Assembly: GCA_029378245.1 (NCBI GenBank)
Contig: JARKIF010000024.1
Span: 682,001 to 746,000 of the forward strand
Length of the DNA stretch: 64,000 nt
Origin: Roridomyces roridus
Lineage: Eukaryota > Basidiomycota > Agaricomycetes > Agaricales > Mycenaceae
Direction of reading: 5' to 3'
The first letter of the stretch is position 1, and each line of letters opens with the position of its first letter. Under the pieces are notes generated by a model that saw only the letters and a list, made by a program, of their open reading frames with translations, did no database searches and had not been told where the DNA came from. Positions 10,644 to 21,600 of this stretch are shown piece after piece. The position numbers and the translations under genes are program-made.

Positions 10644-11735
10644 CCTCGAGCGGAATCTAGTCTTGTGTTTATCACGGTGGTCCGATCGGGTTATCGGCTT
10701 ATTACCAATCTTTCGGTGGCGGTGAGATCACGTGTGGGTCGCGTCCCCGCTTCCTCCTCAATTCTTCGTTCTACCAGCACTTTTTTGGCTCAAAGACCAG
10801 TCCAGCAGTAATAATAATCTTCCAGAATATATTATAGAACCAGAAAAGACACCAGTAGTACGATATAAGAGTGGGAATCAAGCATGGACATGATCCATGG
10901 ACATGGCATGATTGTACTAGCGACAATAGAGAGGTGGATGCACGCCGCGAAAGCACCAGCTGCGTGGCTGTCTGCCAGGTACATCGAGTCCTGTCAACGT
11001 GAGACTCGGCACTGGGCATCTCCGCTGATCATACGTCGAGATTGCCCGACAGACACGAGTGGCGGAAGACGGAGTGGAGCGTAGGAACGGGGGCACCAGG
11101 ATTTCGAGGCGGGCGGGGCTGCGGGAAGCAGAGAATCTCAACGCGGAAGCAACATGGGCATGAGGGATGCTCGTCTCGAGCCGGTGGTACGATGGAAGAC
11201 CGGTGTGTCGAGTACCACGCCGCTGAGAAGGAGGTATCGTGCTGAGATATGAGTCAGGGAAGAGGCAGAAAGCAGCGGTGCAGAAGGGACAAGACAAACG
11301 CACCGGTACTCAGCAGCTGGGAAGCACCCGCCGCAGAGTCACCCAACCATCTTGCTGCAGTCGACCTTGACACCCGGCGCCTCGGAGATCCACCGTCATG
11401 TTCCATCCTCGTGTCCTTCACATCCATCGGAGTGGAAGATGCGTATTGGCTGACGACGAGTCTTTGAGGCCACTTGTACGAGCTTCGAGACCACCTGAGA
11501 ACGGCTGTCGAGGGGCGATTCGGGTGGGAGTCAATTCTATGGATGCTGGGTCGTACTCGGGTCGAGTCTTGGGGCCAGAGGTGAGGCAGAGGTGGAGAGA
11601 ACGCGTAGCAAGTGGGGAAGGAATGGGAGGTGGCAAGCACAGCCACCAAAAGATTGGTAATAAGCCGATAACCCGATCGGACCACCGCGGTAATCAACAG
11701 ACTCTAACCGGTCGAGGTACGAGATCAAGGTTATA
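10644..11735. mobile_element. fold-back element with about 90-bp terminal inverted repeats
   Basis: The left end (about 10644-10738) contains GGTGGTCCGATCGGGTTATC and then GGCTTATTACCAATCTT; the same sequence appears inverted at about 11645-11735. The best 48 bp match almost perfectly and weaker identity extends outward through CTCGA-x-CGG. The interior has no transposase; its open frames lack recognisable motifs. I could not find a convincing target-site duplication. Non-autonomous DNA transposon, or two inverted copies of one repeat. Confidence 0.6.
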
Positions 11736-12341
11736 GCGTCTGTCTACGAGAGACTAAGCGGAATCAGGGATTTGAGGCTGGGCTTCAATTGAAGTTTGAA
11801 CCAAACCAGGGTCATGATTGTACAGATTCCAATGGAGGGCGTACCGTACAACGGCTGATGTGTGCCCATCATTGCCGACAGCCGTGTCGAATATCCGATG
11901 CCGGATGGCGCCAAGAGCGACGTGGGAAGTTTGGGATGTTTTGGCTCAGCAAAATTATGCCCGGTCCATTGCCGGTTAGCGGCAGACAGAGACCTTGGCT
12001 GGGGAGATCAGTGATTTGTCAAGATGAATGACGAAAGTGTGATGCTCTGCAGGAGGTACATCCGCCCCTGTTGAAGTTTGTGCGTTCACACTGATATCCA
12101 ATTAATGAGAATAAGATTTACACGGTGGCTGTGAGGCCGGGTGGTACAAGCTCGTGAGGAACTCCCTCTGTAACTACCGTATATATACTATCCTGTGAGT
12201 CAAGTCGTGAGTCATATGAGAAATATCCTTACTAAGTGTTCCATAATTCTGAGTCGAGGTGAGTCGAAGGTTACTAATTACCCGAGGCATCGCCGAGGCG
12301 GCTATGTGCCGAATGCTCATTTCCCAACAGCCCCTCAAAAA
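11736..12341. other. intergenic stretch before the SDR pseudogene
   Basis: No supported gene. 11732-11758 contains the reverse complement of the TAGTCTCTCGTAGACAGA repeat also found at 13595, 40471 and 42065. The last 40 bases before 12342 are the old SDR leader (CAGCCCCTCAAAAA), shared with the intact copy. Confidence 0.5.
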
Positions 12342-13290
12342 ATGCCTTCCTACACAGGTCGGAAGGCCCTAGTTACAGGTACTCGCTCCTCTCTACGGCA
12401 TTTTGCATTTGCATCTCTCATGGACTCGGAATCACTTTCAATAGGCGTTGGTTCTGGGATTGGCGAGCATCTCGCGAAGCATTTGGTCGACCACGGGTGC
12501 GTCGAAGCGTCCCACTGACGAAGAGAGAAGAATTCTCACTGGAATCACACAGAGCGAGGGTTCTGTGCGCGGATATCAACGAAGCAGCTGGCCGACAAGT
12601 CGTGGACCAATTATGAGGGGGTAAGTGGGTTTCAAGTCTGCCCCCTCGCCCGAAAATCGATTGCAAGACAAGCCATTCTTCCCCTGTGGCCTAGTTTGTC
12701 AAAGCGGATGTCACAAATTGGGACTCGGTAGTCAACATGTTCACCACAGCAGCCTCCTCCTCCGTTTTCGGCGGGAATCTCGACTTTGTCTTTGCGTACG
12801 TCTTTCCCCCTTGTTTTCCAGAAGTCGATCCTCGAACTTGAAACAACGCCGGTGTCGGTGTCATTGGATTCCCCGACAAGCCAGGCCCACCCAACATCGC
12901 GTCTATAACGCGGTGAATCTCATTGGGGTGGTTTACACCATGCAAGGTACGTACCTGTACCTATAATCCCCACCGAATAACGAGCGAACGCAGCCGCCAT
13001 CGCCCACTTCCGCGAGTTCAAAACCGGTGGACGGATCCTCGTCACCGCATCTCAATCATCTCTGCACCCAATGCGCGCGGAGCCGCTCTAGTGAGTCCTG
13101 CGCGAGGGAGTTGAGTTGATTCTGACCTTGCATTTAAACTGGGAAGCACGGCGTCAAAACACGGCGTCGTAGGCCTAGTTCGGGCGACTGCGATGCGCAC
13201 TGCGCGGGAGGGTATATTCATCTGGAGGTAGACGGAGACGTCGGGGCAGGCATCCCGAGTGAACATCATGAACCCGTAGGCGCTCTAGGA
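12342..13290 (+). pseudogene. SDR pseudogene fused to an antisense terpene-synthase fragment
   Basis: A degraded copy of the SDR gene at 46996, starting at the same ATG and keeping its intron layout: the coenzyme loop (GSGIGEHLAKHLVDHG), ADINEAAGRQVV, the KADVTNWDSVVNMFTT-like exon and the NLIGVVYTMQ exon. It breaks in the ADIN exon, where deleted bases give a stop after VVDQL, and lacks all sequence downstream of REGIFI. At 13223 the match switches abruptly to the minus strand of a terpene-synthase exon (codes FTRDACPDVSVYLQ on the minus strand), closer to the copy at 54.2 kb than to the intact one. The middle of an SDR/synthase convergent pair has therefore been deleted. Confidence 0.88.
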
Positions 13291-13299
13291 CTTCCACTG

Positions 13300-15190
13300 A
13301 CAGGGATAAAGCATCGACGTGGATTTAAAAATCTCAGTACTATGGTTGGACCAGTCCAAGTTCGGCAAGAGAGTATGACAAATAGGAAGTTCTGAAGACA
13401 ACAAGAGTCCGAGACTACTTGTTTATAGGCAAGGATCCCGAATTGAACGGGACTCTACCAGTGAACAGCTAGCGCACGACTGACCTTCATTCCATAGACT
13501 CAATAACTGACTGACTATTGATTTCGAAAAAATAGGAACGGAGTCATTAGATTCATGGGTGCACCCCGAGTTGAACGGAGCCCACTGGATTGTAGTCTCT
13601 CGTAGACAGAGGCTTCTCCGAGTCGAACGGGGGTCGAGTACCAGACCAGTCGATGCAAGAGAAACTCGAACGAGCAGTCCTACATCTCACAGGCAGCGTT
13701 CAAAATGGGGCTGTGTCTTCAAATTCGCGCGCAGACAGCGGTATTTGCGGACCTCTCTCGAAACCTTCTCGACTGGGAGGAGATAAAGCGTCGACGTGGA
13801 GCAAAAAGACTCAGTGATTGGACCAGTCCAAGTGCCTTGAAGCCCGCCAGAGTGTGTGGCAAAAAGAGAGGATGGGGCACGCCGCAAGCAAGTAATCCGA
13901 ATCGAACGGGAGTGCTTGCATTGAGGTTGGACAGTGTCAGACTGAGACGATGGTGCAGGTCAAGACAGCGCATACTCGGGATCACTACATAGGTTCCCAT
14001 TACATACGGCATTCAGATTGATGAACATAAAAAAAGGTCCGATGATTTTATGGCGCTGCTCCGAGTTGAACGGGGTCAAGTAGCAGATCAGTCGATGCAG
14101 GAGAAACTTGAACGAGCAGTCCTATCTCTCACAGGTAGCGTTCAAGAAGGGCCTCTGTCTTCAAATTCGCGCGCGGAGACAAAGTATCGACGTGGATCTA
14201 AAAAATCTCAGTTGGACCAGTCCAAGGGCCTTGAGGTCCGGCCAGAGTGTGTGGCAAAAAGAGACTCGGAGGTTCGGGCAAAGCAAGGATTCCGAATCGA
14301 ACGGGAGCGCTTGCATTGAAGCTTTGAAGTTACATGTCAGACTGAAACGATGCTGCGGGTAAAGACAGTGGGTGCTTACTGCAGGGGACAAGGGATTTGG
14401 ATTTGGATCAGGTTCAATCAATCTGAATGCAACGACTCGAGGGTACTATTTCGACCATAGGTTCACTGGGTGTCACCCATCACCGACCAAGTTCATTGGG
14501 TAACATGTTCACGGATCATAAATCACACGGCAATCAGCTCAAATTCCCTTATTTGGTAAGTCGGCATCTGGGATTGATCGCGGATCACAGAAATTTCGGC
14601 AATTGTGGGCTTGCCGAGGGCAAAAAATTGCTTGTCACCGCCACCGAGGCCAAATAGGTTCAGTTCACGAGTCGCCGTCACCCGTCACCTGAACCGATGG
14701 TCGAAATAGTACAGTATATCTCACAGGTAGCGTTCAAAATGGGGCTCTGTCTTCAAATTGCGCGCGGACAGTGGATCTCCCCGGTCTCTTTAGAATTTCG
14801 GACTGGCATCAACGTGGAGTGAAAAACTCCGAAAAGGCGAGAGAGATAGAAAAAGGCAGAATCACGCGAATACGCGAAGATCCCGGATCGAACGGATGGC
14901 TTTTGGCATCTGACTTATCAACGACGCAAGGCATGTACACAAGGGATTGCATCGCCTGATAGTTCAACAATCCGGTATGTAGGCACAGAGCAAGGCTCCC
15001 TTTGGACAGGTTGGTGCAGCATAAAAAACCACATCCCCGGAAAGCTATGGCACTCATCCGAGTCGAACGGGGTCAAGCTCCAGATTGCTGGATTCCTCTT
15101 GCAGCAGCCACCGTTGCACGAGAAACGATCAAGTAGTCCTATACATTTACAATCCAAGCAATACAGAGCGTCCACCGTCTATGCAGAGGA
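13300..15190. repeat. cluster of tRNA-derived repeats, minus-oriented
   Basis: At least seven B-box-like cores of the form CCGA-R-TCGAACGG (minus-strand GTTCGAYTC) at about 13568, 13618, 13893, 14062, 14290, 14888 and 15060. Each is embedded in recurrent context such as CAGCGTTCAA, TGGGGCTCTGTCTTCAAAT, GTCGACGTGGA and TTGGACCAGTCCAAG. The unit length varies and the units are nested or truncated. No protein-coding gene is supported. Confidence 0.72.
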
Positions 15191-15199
15191 AGAAACAAT

Positions 15200-16216
15200 T
15201 CACTTACTAGCAGTAACCAGCCGAACACACCCCTCCGGATCCCCAGGCGCCTTAACAAGACCCTTGAAGATCGTCTTGCCACACAAGAAATCCAACTTCT
15301 TCACCCCCTCGTTCCGCTGCTCGACCTCGATGTCACGCAACTGCGCCGCAGGCACCCCGCTCCGCACCGCCTCGGCTCTGCAGCGCAGCGTGAACGCCTT
15401 ACTAACAGCCGTCTCGTCATCTTTACTCAGCGTCTCCCAATCCGCCTGAGAAATCCGCTCGTGCAACGCCCGGTGTAGTGCGACGAGCACGTCGCCCAAG
15501 GTGATGGGCATGTCCGGCGCGCCCTCGGGTAAAGTGAGGTCGATGGGCCAGAACGGAAGTTGGGGGTGTAGGATCCGCAGGTTGGTGCGCGGAGGGTTGA
15601 AGGCGGGCTCGCGAATCTCCACGCCGCTCAAACCGACGCTTTGTGGCGGGTGCGTTTGAATGAGACGTTGGGGAGAGAACTTGCCAAAGGAGAGATCGTA
15701 GTGGAATATTGGGGATGGGGCGTCACCGTTGAGCCAGGGGTGGATTTGCTCGGTCGCGGGGAGCGAGGCGGGGTTTTGGAACGGGCTGAGGTGATTGGCC
15801 CACGAAGGCGTTGGTGCATCGGAGGCACCAAAGGATTGTGTGCGCCTGTGCCCAAAGTATGGCGATTGGGGCTGGAGGAACGCCTGTGAGGGGACAGGCG
15901 AGACGAATGGCGATCCAGGCGTCCCTGGTGGAGGACCGTGCCATGACGTCGTGCGTGGGCGAGCACCGATCGGCACCCATGATCCAGCTGTGGTATACGC
16001 CGACTCGTAGTTCTCCGCGGTGTCAGGCCAGAGAACGCTATTGGCGTTAAAGTTGGGGCTGCCAGGTGGGGAGGCAGCGCTGCCCAAATATGGCGAGGAG
16101 GGGAATAGTGGGGAAGGGGGGAGAAATGGGGAGGCTGGATTCTGTGGAGTCGAGTAGTATGGATTGTGAGGAGGCGTGGGCGACGCCTCGGGTACGTAGA
16201 TGAACGGTGAGGCCAT
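15200..16216 (-). CDS. DUF6699 domain protein
   Basis: Uncharacterised protein common in Agaricomycetes, 338 aa from ATG 16216 to TGA 15200. The N-terminal 150 residues are low-complexity, rich in Pro, Ser and Asn (repeated SPF/SPY and PGSP), probably disordered. The C-terminal half is the DUF6699 fold: HPWLNG, FHYDLSFG, QTHPPQSV, LPFWPIDLTLPEGAPDMPITL, GDVLVALHRALHERIS and a final RNEGVKKLDFLCGKTIFKGL. A strong donor (GTAAGT) overlaps the last codons at about 15206, so the true C-terminus may be spliced to a short extra exon. It stands between two oppositely oriented tRNA-derived repeat clusters. The biochemical role is unknown. Confidence 0.8.
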   Translation of the reverse strand: MASPFIYVPEASPTPPHNPYYSTPQNPASPFLPPSPLFPSSPYLGSAASPPGSPNFNANSVLWPDTAENYESAYTTAGSWVPIGARPRTTSWHGPPPGTPGSPFVSPVPSQAFLQPQSPYFGHRRTQSFGASDAPTPSWANHLSPFQNPASLPATEQIHPWLNGDAPSPIFHYDLSFGKFSPQRLIQTHPPQSVGLSGVEIREPAFNPPRTNLRILHPQLPFWPIDLTLPEGAPDMPITLGDVLVALHRALHERISQADWETLSKDDETAVSKAFTLRCRAEAVRSGVPAAQLRDIEVEQRNEGVKKLDFLCGKTIFKGLVKAPGDPEGCVRLVTASK

Positions 16217-16860
16217 GGTGAGAGCAACAAGTTAGCGCTGAGAACTTTATACGCCAATTGGGTGGCGGTGTTGTGAATCGCAAAGAGCACTTGTGAAGTA
16301 TGTTCTGAATCTGGACGTGAGCGACGGGATAGAGTAGCAGAAAGAGGCAGACGGATGACGGACGATGAGTCGACTCCGAGTTGCCAGAGCCTTGATGCCC
16401 CAAAATCGCCTGATGAGCCCTTGAAGCACCCGAATGCTGGATGGACCGCCGATTATGAGATGCGGCGACGCAGCAGGTGCGTGGAGCGTCGTGGATGGCG
16501 CGAGATGAGTGTAGGAAGCAAGGGGCGAGCTGTCAAAATCGATGGGTGTCATGATTCGTGGGCGCTTATCTGGGCGTCAATCAACACGTGGCTTACGTCT
16601 TGCTTACGTCCCTTTTCTCTCCCATGCACTCCCATGTCCATTGCGAACGAGATCCTTTCGACAGCATAAATCACCAGCTTCTTCCCTCTTCCCAATGCCC
16701 ATGTCGGGAACGACATGAAAGATCTCCTCGACAGCTTCTTCTCCACGATTCAACCACGATCAAAGAGCCTCCGGCGTCCCGCGTAAACTCTTGACTCACA
16801 TCGAGGGGTCCGCACCCAACTTGCAAGCGCAGCGAAGTCAAAGCGGACTTTCACGTTTTA
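16217..16860. other. intergenic, upstream of the DUF6699 gene
   Basis: No supported gene. Some open frames are present on both strands without motifs. Confidence 0.4.
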
Positions 16861-18360
16861 CTCGCCGCCGCAACTTCTCTAGATCTCCTCTCTGACGGCG
16901 GCACGCCAATCTCCGCTAATTTCCCCGGGGACCCGACGGAGGGCTAGGGCGTCCTTGCCAAATCTTTCCTCGAAGACAAATAGAGCGTCTACGCATCCAA
17001 CGGACGGAGCGCTAGCTTGACCCCGTTCGACTCGGAGGTGTGTCATTAACGTTGCTGACCATGCTGTTTTTTATGCCCTGCCAACCCCTCCTTGCTTGGA
17101 ATTGTAACGGCTACTTTGTTTCTATCGCATTGATTGAAATATGAAAGTTATCCCCTTCTGCTGGCCGCTCTTGCTGGACTGTTTTTAATCTGCTCCAACA
17201 TTGACTCTCTCCGACTGCAGGGAGGGATTCAATATTTTGGCCATCCCAATTGACAAGATCTAGAGTTCCATTCATATTGATTCAAGAACCGAAGCTTGCA
17301 GAATCATCATCCATTGACGAGGTCGGTTTCGTGCGCTTTGTCGTTGGCAATGGGATGCAACTGCCACCGTTCGATTCAGAATCCTTGCTTGGCGCTCTGC
17401 TGCCCTTTTGCCCAACTTTTGCCAGTCTCCATTGCCGCACTTGGACTTTTTTAATCACCCAATTTTTTATTCCACGTGGATTCTTTATCTTCATCTTTCT
17501 CGAGCTCCGTTCGATTCGGAGTGGGCCGAATAGATCTTGGACTCCAGACCTTTTTTGTTTCAACAATACAGCTTGCAGAATGTCATACTGAATGTCGACA
17601 CCGGACTTCTATTTACCGGCGGCGCGCCAAACTCGGGGCCCTGACTTCCAGAGGGGAATTCTCGGTCAATCCAGCATTGTTCTTCGCGGAGAAGTAGAGC
17701 GCCTAGCGCCTACGACTCATCCCCGTGTGTTCGACAGAGGGAGCTTGACCCCGTTCGACTCGGAGGTGCGCCATCAACGATCCGATGCATCTTTTTTTAT
17801 ACCCTCATCGCTTTGAAATCGAACCAAACCAAGTACCTCGTCCCGACCGGAATGTTGGACGGCACTGAGATGCAAGTGCTCCCGTTCGATTCGGGATCCC
17901 TGCTTGGCTCGTAGCCCTGCCTCCATTTCCGTGCCTCTGTTACCGCCCTTCACTCTTTCTAATCGGTATCTCCATCTTTCTCGAGCTCGGTCCCAGAATT
18001 TGACGACAATCAACAGCGTTAGCGAGAAGGAAGCACACGCTGAAGCCGAAGCTGTATGTGGCCACAGTTTCTCACTCAGTGGTACCTCCCAGTCGAGGTT
18101 CTTCTGAATCTGCAAGATTATAACACATAGCCCACGCATCCCACTGGGGTGGGCTCCGTTCGACTCGGAGTGCGCCATTGGATTGGTGCAACGCGCAGAC
18201 ACAGAGGGAGCTGGGTCTCCAGAAGGAGATGTTTGTGGATACCTGACCACAAGTCCGTTCGATCCGGATCGGTTCCATGAGGTAGTCGGCATCGGAGTTC
18301 ATTTTCCTCCTCAGTTCGGAAATTCCACACGGGGACGATTTTGGCCGGGTTACCCGCAAT
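16860..18360. repeat. cluster of tRNA-derived repeats, plus-oriented
   Basis: B-box-like cores in the + orientation at about 17022 (CCCCGTTCGACTCGGAG), 17368 (CCGTTCGATTCAGAATCC), 17505 (CTCCGTTCGATTCGGAG), 17746, 17878 (CCCGTTCGATTCGGGATCC), 18146 and 18250. Several are followed by TTGCTTGG, matching the inverse of cores at 13.9 and 14.3 kb. No coding gene is supported here. Confidence 0.7.
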
Positions 18361-18583
18361 CTTGTTCGTTGACGAGGTGGTTCGGTGGCTTCGGGGCCTG
18401 TTTAGAGAGTAGTGGTACGGGAAGCAGATACGAATATCGGCGGCTGAGACGCGCAGAGCGCCTCAGGTCGGAGGACGTACATGTACAGAGGGACATGTCC
18501 GGGCTACATCCCTTTGCCAACGAGATGACCGAGTGACCAGTTAATCCATTGAATCGGTACGTTTGAGCGCTTCAAAATGCTAT

Positions 18584-19235
18584 TTATGTAATACGCGAGA
18601 GTCTATCCCCCAACCGTTCCCAAAGCTCCTCTTGCTCGCGAACAGATTCTGCCCGGCCGAAATCATTGCAGGCATCACATAGCTGCATGTCTGCCGCCAT
18701 AAATTCAAAAACCCAGCCACCTAATGGATCCGTGTCCATCGCGTCGATAGTCCACCGGCGAATATGCTTGCGCGCCTGGCGAATGGTTTGCTCACACTGC
18801 ACAAACGCCGTACAGAGCCCTCGGCGGGGTTCTTCTTCCAGCGAAGCCAGAAAATCATGCATAAACGTCGTGTACCTCATACAATCGGCTGCACCCAATA
18901 TGCAGCTTCGTTGCATCTGGGCGTCCAGAGTGATCCAGGCGTCCCGTGTCTGCCCCTTCGTCTCCAAGAGCGTTTCGATACCAGCAGCGCAGACACAGGA
19001 GAAAACGGGGAGCAGGAGCGACGATGCCCCGACCTCCGAAACAACGCGCAGGACGACAAGGTCGGCCTCCACGGGTGTGTCCGATAGCTTGTATTTTGTC
19101 CGGAAATTTTGCTGCGCACTGCGAGGAAGGATTCGAAGGCCGGGGGGCTCGAAGAATGAGATCAGCGTCGGGGAACCAAAGATCTGGGACGCGCTTGACA
19201 GAGTCCTGCGGCTGAGAGTCGCCCGAGGTGTCCAT
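18584..19235 (-). pseudogene. truncated or frameshifted BTB/POZ-type gene
   Basis: The minus strand from ATG 19235 reads VPDLWFPDADLILRA, the start of basidiomycete BTB proteins, and then loses frame. The next match (SFLAVRSKI, about 19120) is in a second frame and the rest is in a third: EADLVVLRVVSEVGASSLLL and onward, continuing to RSCILGAADC, ARKHIRRWTIDAMDTDPLGG, LCDACN and REQEELWERLGD, ending at 18584. That tail matches the C-terminal half of these proteins (glycine-loop ILG, late Cys pair). About 80 residues of the BTB core are missing and no intron of suitable size could hold them. It lies 140 bp from the divergent F-box-like gene. Family membership is fairly clear; that it is non-functional is my inference. 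Confidence 0.6.
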
Positions 19236-19375
19236 TTACTGAAGTGTGCGTGAACGTAAAAAGCAAGTGGGATTATACAACGACAAGCAGGAGATGCCGG
19301 CTCCGGCTAGGCAGTGCTGGATGATGCGCATCAAAACTACCTTGACTCCGTTCTTCCACGTCGCCGCAGTTCTCT

Positions 19376-20327
19376 ATGACCGCTCTCGATTCTCCCTCAG
19401 CCATGCTAGATACGGAAACTCGCTTCAACCTCCCTACAGAACTGGAGTGCTTGATCTTCGAGACCACCGCCATTCGCCATCCCGGCAGCATTCCCAGGTT
19501 ACTCCGTGTCGCAAAGCGGGTGCTCGAATGGTACGCCATAGCCCAGTTCCGAGCCGCCTGAATCCAACCCCTGTATCAGGACCGAGCCCTTCCTCTACCG
19601 GACCATCGAGCTCCATATATTCGCCAGTGACAAGCGTGTCTCCAGCGGCGCCCTACTCAAGCGCATACAAGTCATGACCAAGAGGGCCGAGTTCTCCCCC
19701 TCTGTCCATAATCTCGAAATTATTTCATTTGAATGGACCTTCTTCGCTGGACGATCCCAAAACGTTTGGTCTGACCACGACCTGCGCAGGGTACTCGGTG
19801 CCTGTACGCACATCCAAAACCTACTCCTCGTCGGCAAACTCGAGTCCAAACCCATATTCCCACTCCTCAAATCCACGACGCCTACTCGAATCATCCTCAT
19901 TACCGACTTGACAAGTCCTATAATCGATTTCACTCGCCCGCAGACGATGACTCTGCCGTGGGACGAGACTTGCCAAGAGATGCGAGGATCGTGTTGCTCC
20001 TGCTCGATGGGCTGCAGGATATTTTCACGGCAGCGGGATCGTACACGCGCGGCGTGGATGTCATGTGGGGAATGGTGGACGATTTTATCGAGGGTAAGCG
20101 GAGGGGATTGATCCAAGGTGAGGTTCCTCTGCCCCGAATCAACCGTGTCTGAGATTTGACTCGTAGAAGATCAGTATCTTCTGGTGCTCCCGTCCAAGGC
20201 TCCGAGGGAAAGCGCGACGGAAGAGTCAACCGCGGAAATCGAGACTCGGAAGCCCAGCGTGATTTCCGAAGACGTTTGGCTCATTGATTGGAATGAGGAG
20301 ACGCATGTCGAGACACCCTCAACGTAG
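19376..20327 (+). CDS. F-box-like protein, three exons
   Basis: Probable substrate adaptor of an SCF-type ubiquitin ligase, by family analogy. Exon 1 holds an F-box-like segment (FNLPTELECLIFETTAIRHP, RLLRVAKRVLEW). A GT-AG intron near 19528-19580 joins in phase to EPFLYRTIELHIF, typical of the Agaricomycete family. Exon 2 continues with leucine-rich-like sequence (SVHNLEIISFEWTFF, RRVLGACTHIQNLLLVG). The frame changes between 19905 and 19945, by a frameshift or a very short unusual intron, after which DARIVLLLLDGLQDIFT reads on. A last intron leads to DQYLLVLPSKAPRESATEE and TAG 20325. Start ATG 19376; a second ATG ten codons later is possible. The internal frame change makes activity uncertain. 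Confidence 0.62.
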
Positions 20328-21062
20328 AGCGCGCTAATGAAATATTGGACACACATCGAAGCTGTGCCTGCTGTGCAGCCCAGAGCTTCCTTTCGACTCG
20401 CGGCCTGGTCGTGGGCTGTGCGAAGACCGTTTTGACGTGGCAGGATTCGAATGAGTCGAGACCATCTTGCACGACGTTGCCCAACGTTGAGACCAAGATC
20501 ATCATGCCAGGAACAACCCACCTACACCCATACATTGATCAATGTGTTCCACCTCTCCTCGTTCGACTCGAGTTGTGGTGAATGATCTGGATCATGGACG
20601 CTGCTTGCCTCTTTTGTTTTCGTATCGGTAAATCCTCGTCGACATGCCCGAATTTGTAGAGCCATTGAGCGAGAGCAGAGATCCGAATGGTCGCCCGGAG
20701 TCTGGCATGAAGTCCATCAGGAAATCCACAACTTGAATCATGGCAGCGTTGGCGTGGGCACTGGGGGTTCCGACGTTTGTCAGTATCCTATAATGACAAG
20801 CTTGTGGAAATGAAAAGGTTGCAGTGGATTGGCAATCGACTGACGGGTGCCGCGTTCAGTTTCAGGCTGTTTGGGTTTCAGCCGTCAGCCACTGCCGTCG
20901 TGGATCCCATCTTCCAACTCTCAAGTGACAATGTAGCTAAACAAGTTACGTCGAGGTAGTGATTCAGATAGCCCGGGATCCACAGGATTTCTGACTTGCT
21001 TTCCTTCCGTGTTTGATTGGCTAGAAGGCAGAAAAAGGATTATGCACACAGCAATTTCTTTA
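20328..21062. other. intergenic
   Basis: No supported gene. 20560-20580 carries CTCCTCGTTCGACTCGAG, one more B-box-like fragment. Confidence 0.4.
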
Positions 21063-21156
21063 TGCTTTGGGAGGGAATCGAACCCCCGGCGGGTCGAAAC
21101 AAAGTTATACGAGACACACATGGCAACGACCCAGGTTACCACTACCCCACCAAAGC
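21063..21156 (-). tRNA. tRNA-Gly(GCC) with intron
   Basis: The minus strand forms a 7-bp acceptor stem GCTTTGG/CCAAAGC with discriminator A, a D arm GGGTAGTGGTAACC, anticodon stem GGGTCG/CGACCC with loop TTGCCA (anticodon GCC), and T arm GGGGGTTCGATTCCCTC. About 23 extra bases after position 37 are an intron at the canonical site. A and B box sequences are intact. Confidence 0.85.
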
Positions 21157-21600
21157 TGCGATGATTGAATGACATGTGGTGTCCACCATCGGATTCATCA
21201 CAGTATTTAAGCAGAGGACCGTGGCTCATCCCAATAATAAGAGCTAGGAATGCAGCGGCGCCGAGGGTCTGAAAAAAAAACTACCCCGGATCTCTGTTCG
21301 GACACATGCCATCAACGGCGACTTCTCCACTTGATTAAGCGGTCGTCAAGCAAGTAAAACTGGATAATAGCTCCTCTTTTGAAGAGGGGCCCACAATGCT
21401 TGAATGGCGTAGGATGACAGACCCGGATGGGCGTGTGGCGGACAATACACGGACCATAGAGCGTCTGAGACAGCCTGTTTGAGACACGCGATGCATCGCG
21501 TGATGGTGATCAAATCCCTGATTTAGCGAGCTCTGCTTCTGGTTCCTCCCGCTTCTTCCTATATCTGCCCCGCGACGACGCCCTAGGCAGGATTCAGCAG
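21157..21600. other. intergenic before the membrane protein gene
   Basis: No supported gene; promoter side of the + strand membrane protein. Confidence 0.4.

Noticed and set aside
11254..11697. 147-codon minus frame inside the fold-back element as a transposase
   Set aside because: It includes the inverted repeat itself and shows no catalytic motif or family similarity.
13300..18360. CRISPR-like regularly spaced repeats
   Set aside because: Copies are irregularly spaced, diverged and nested, carry pol III B-box cores, and the genome is eukaryotic.
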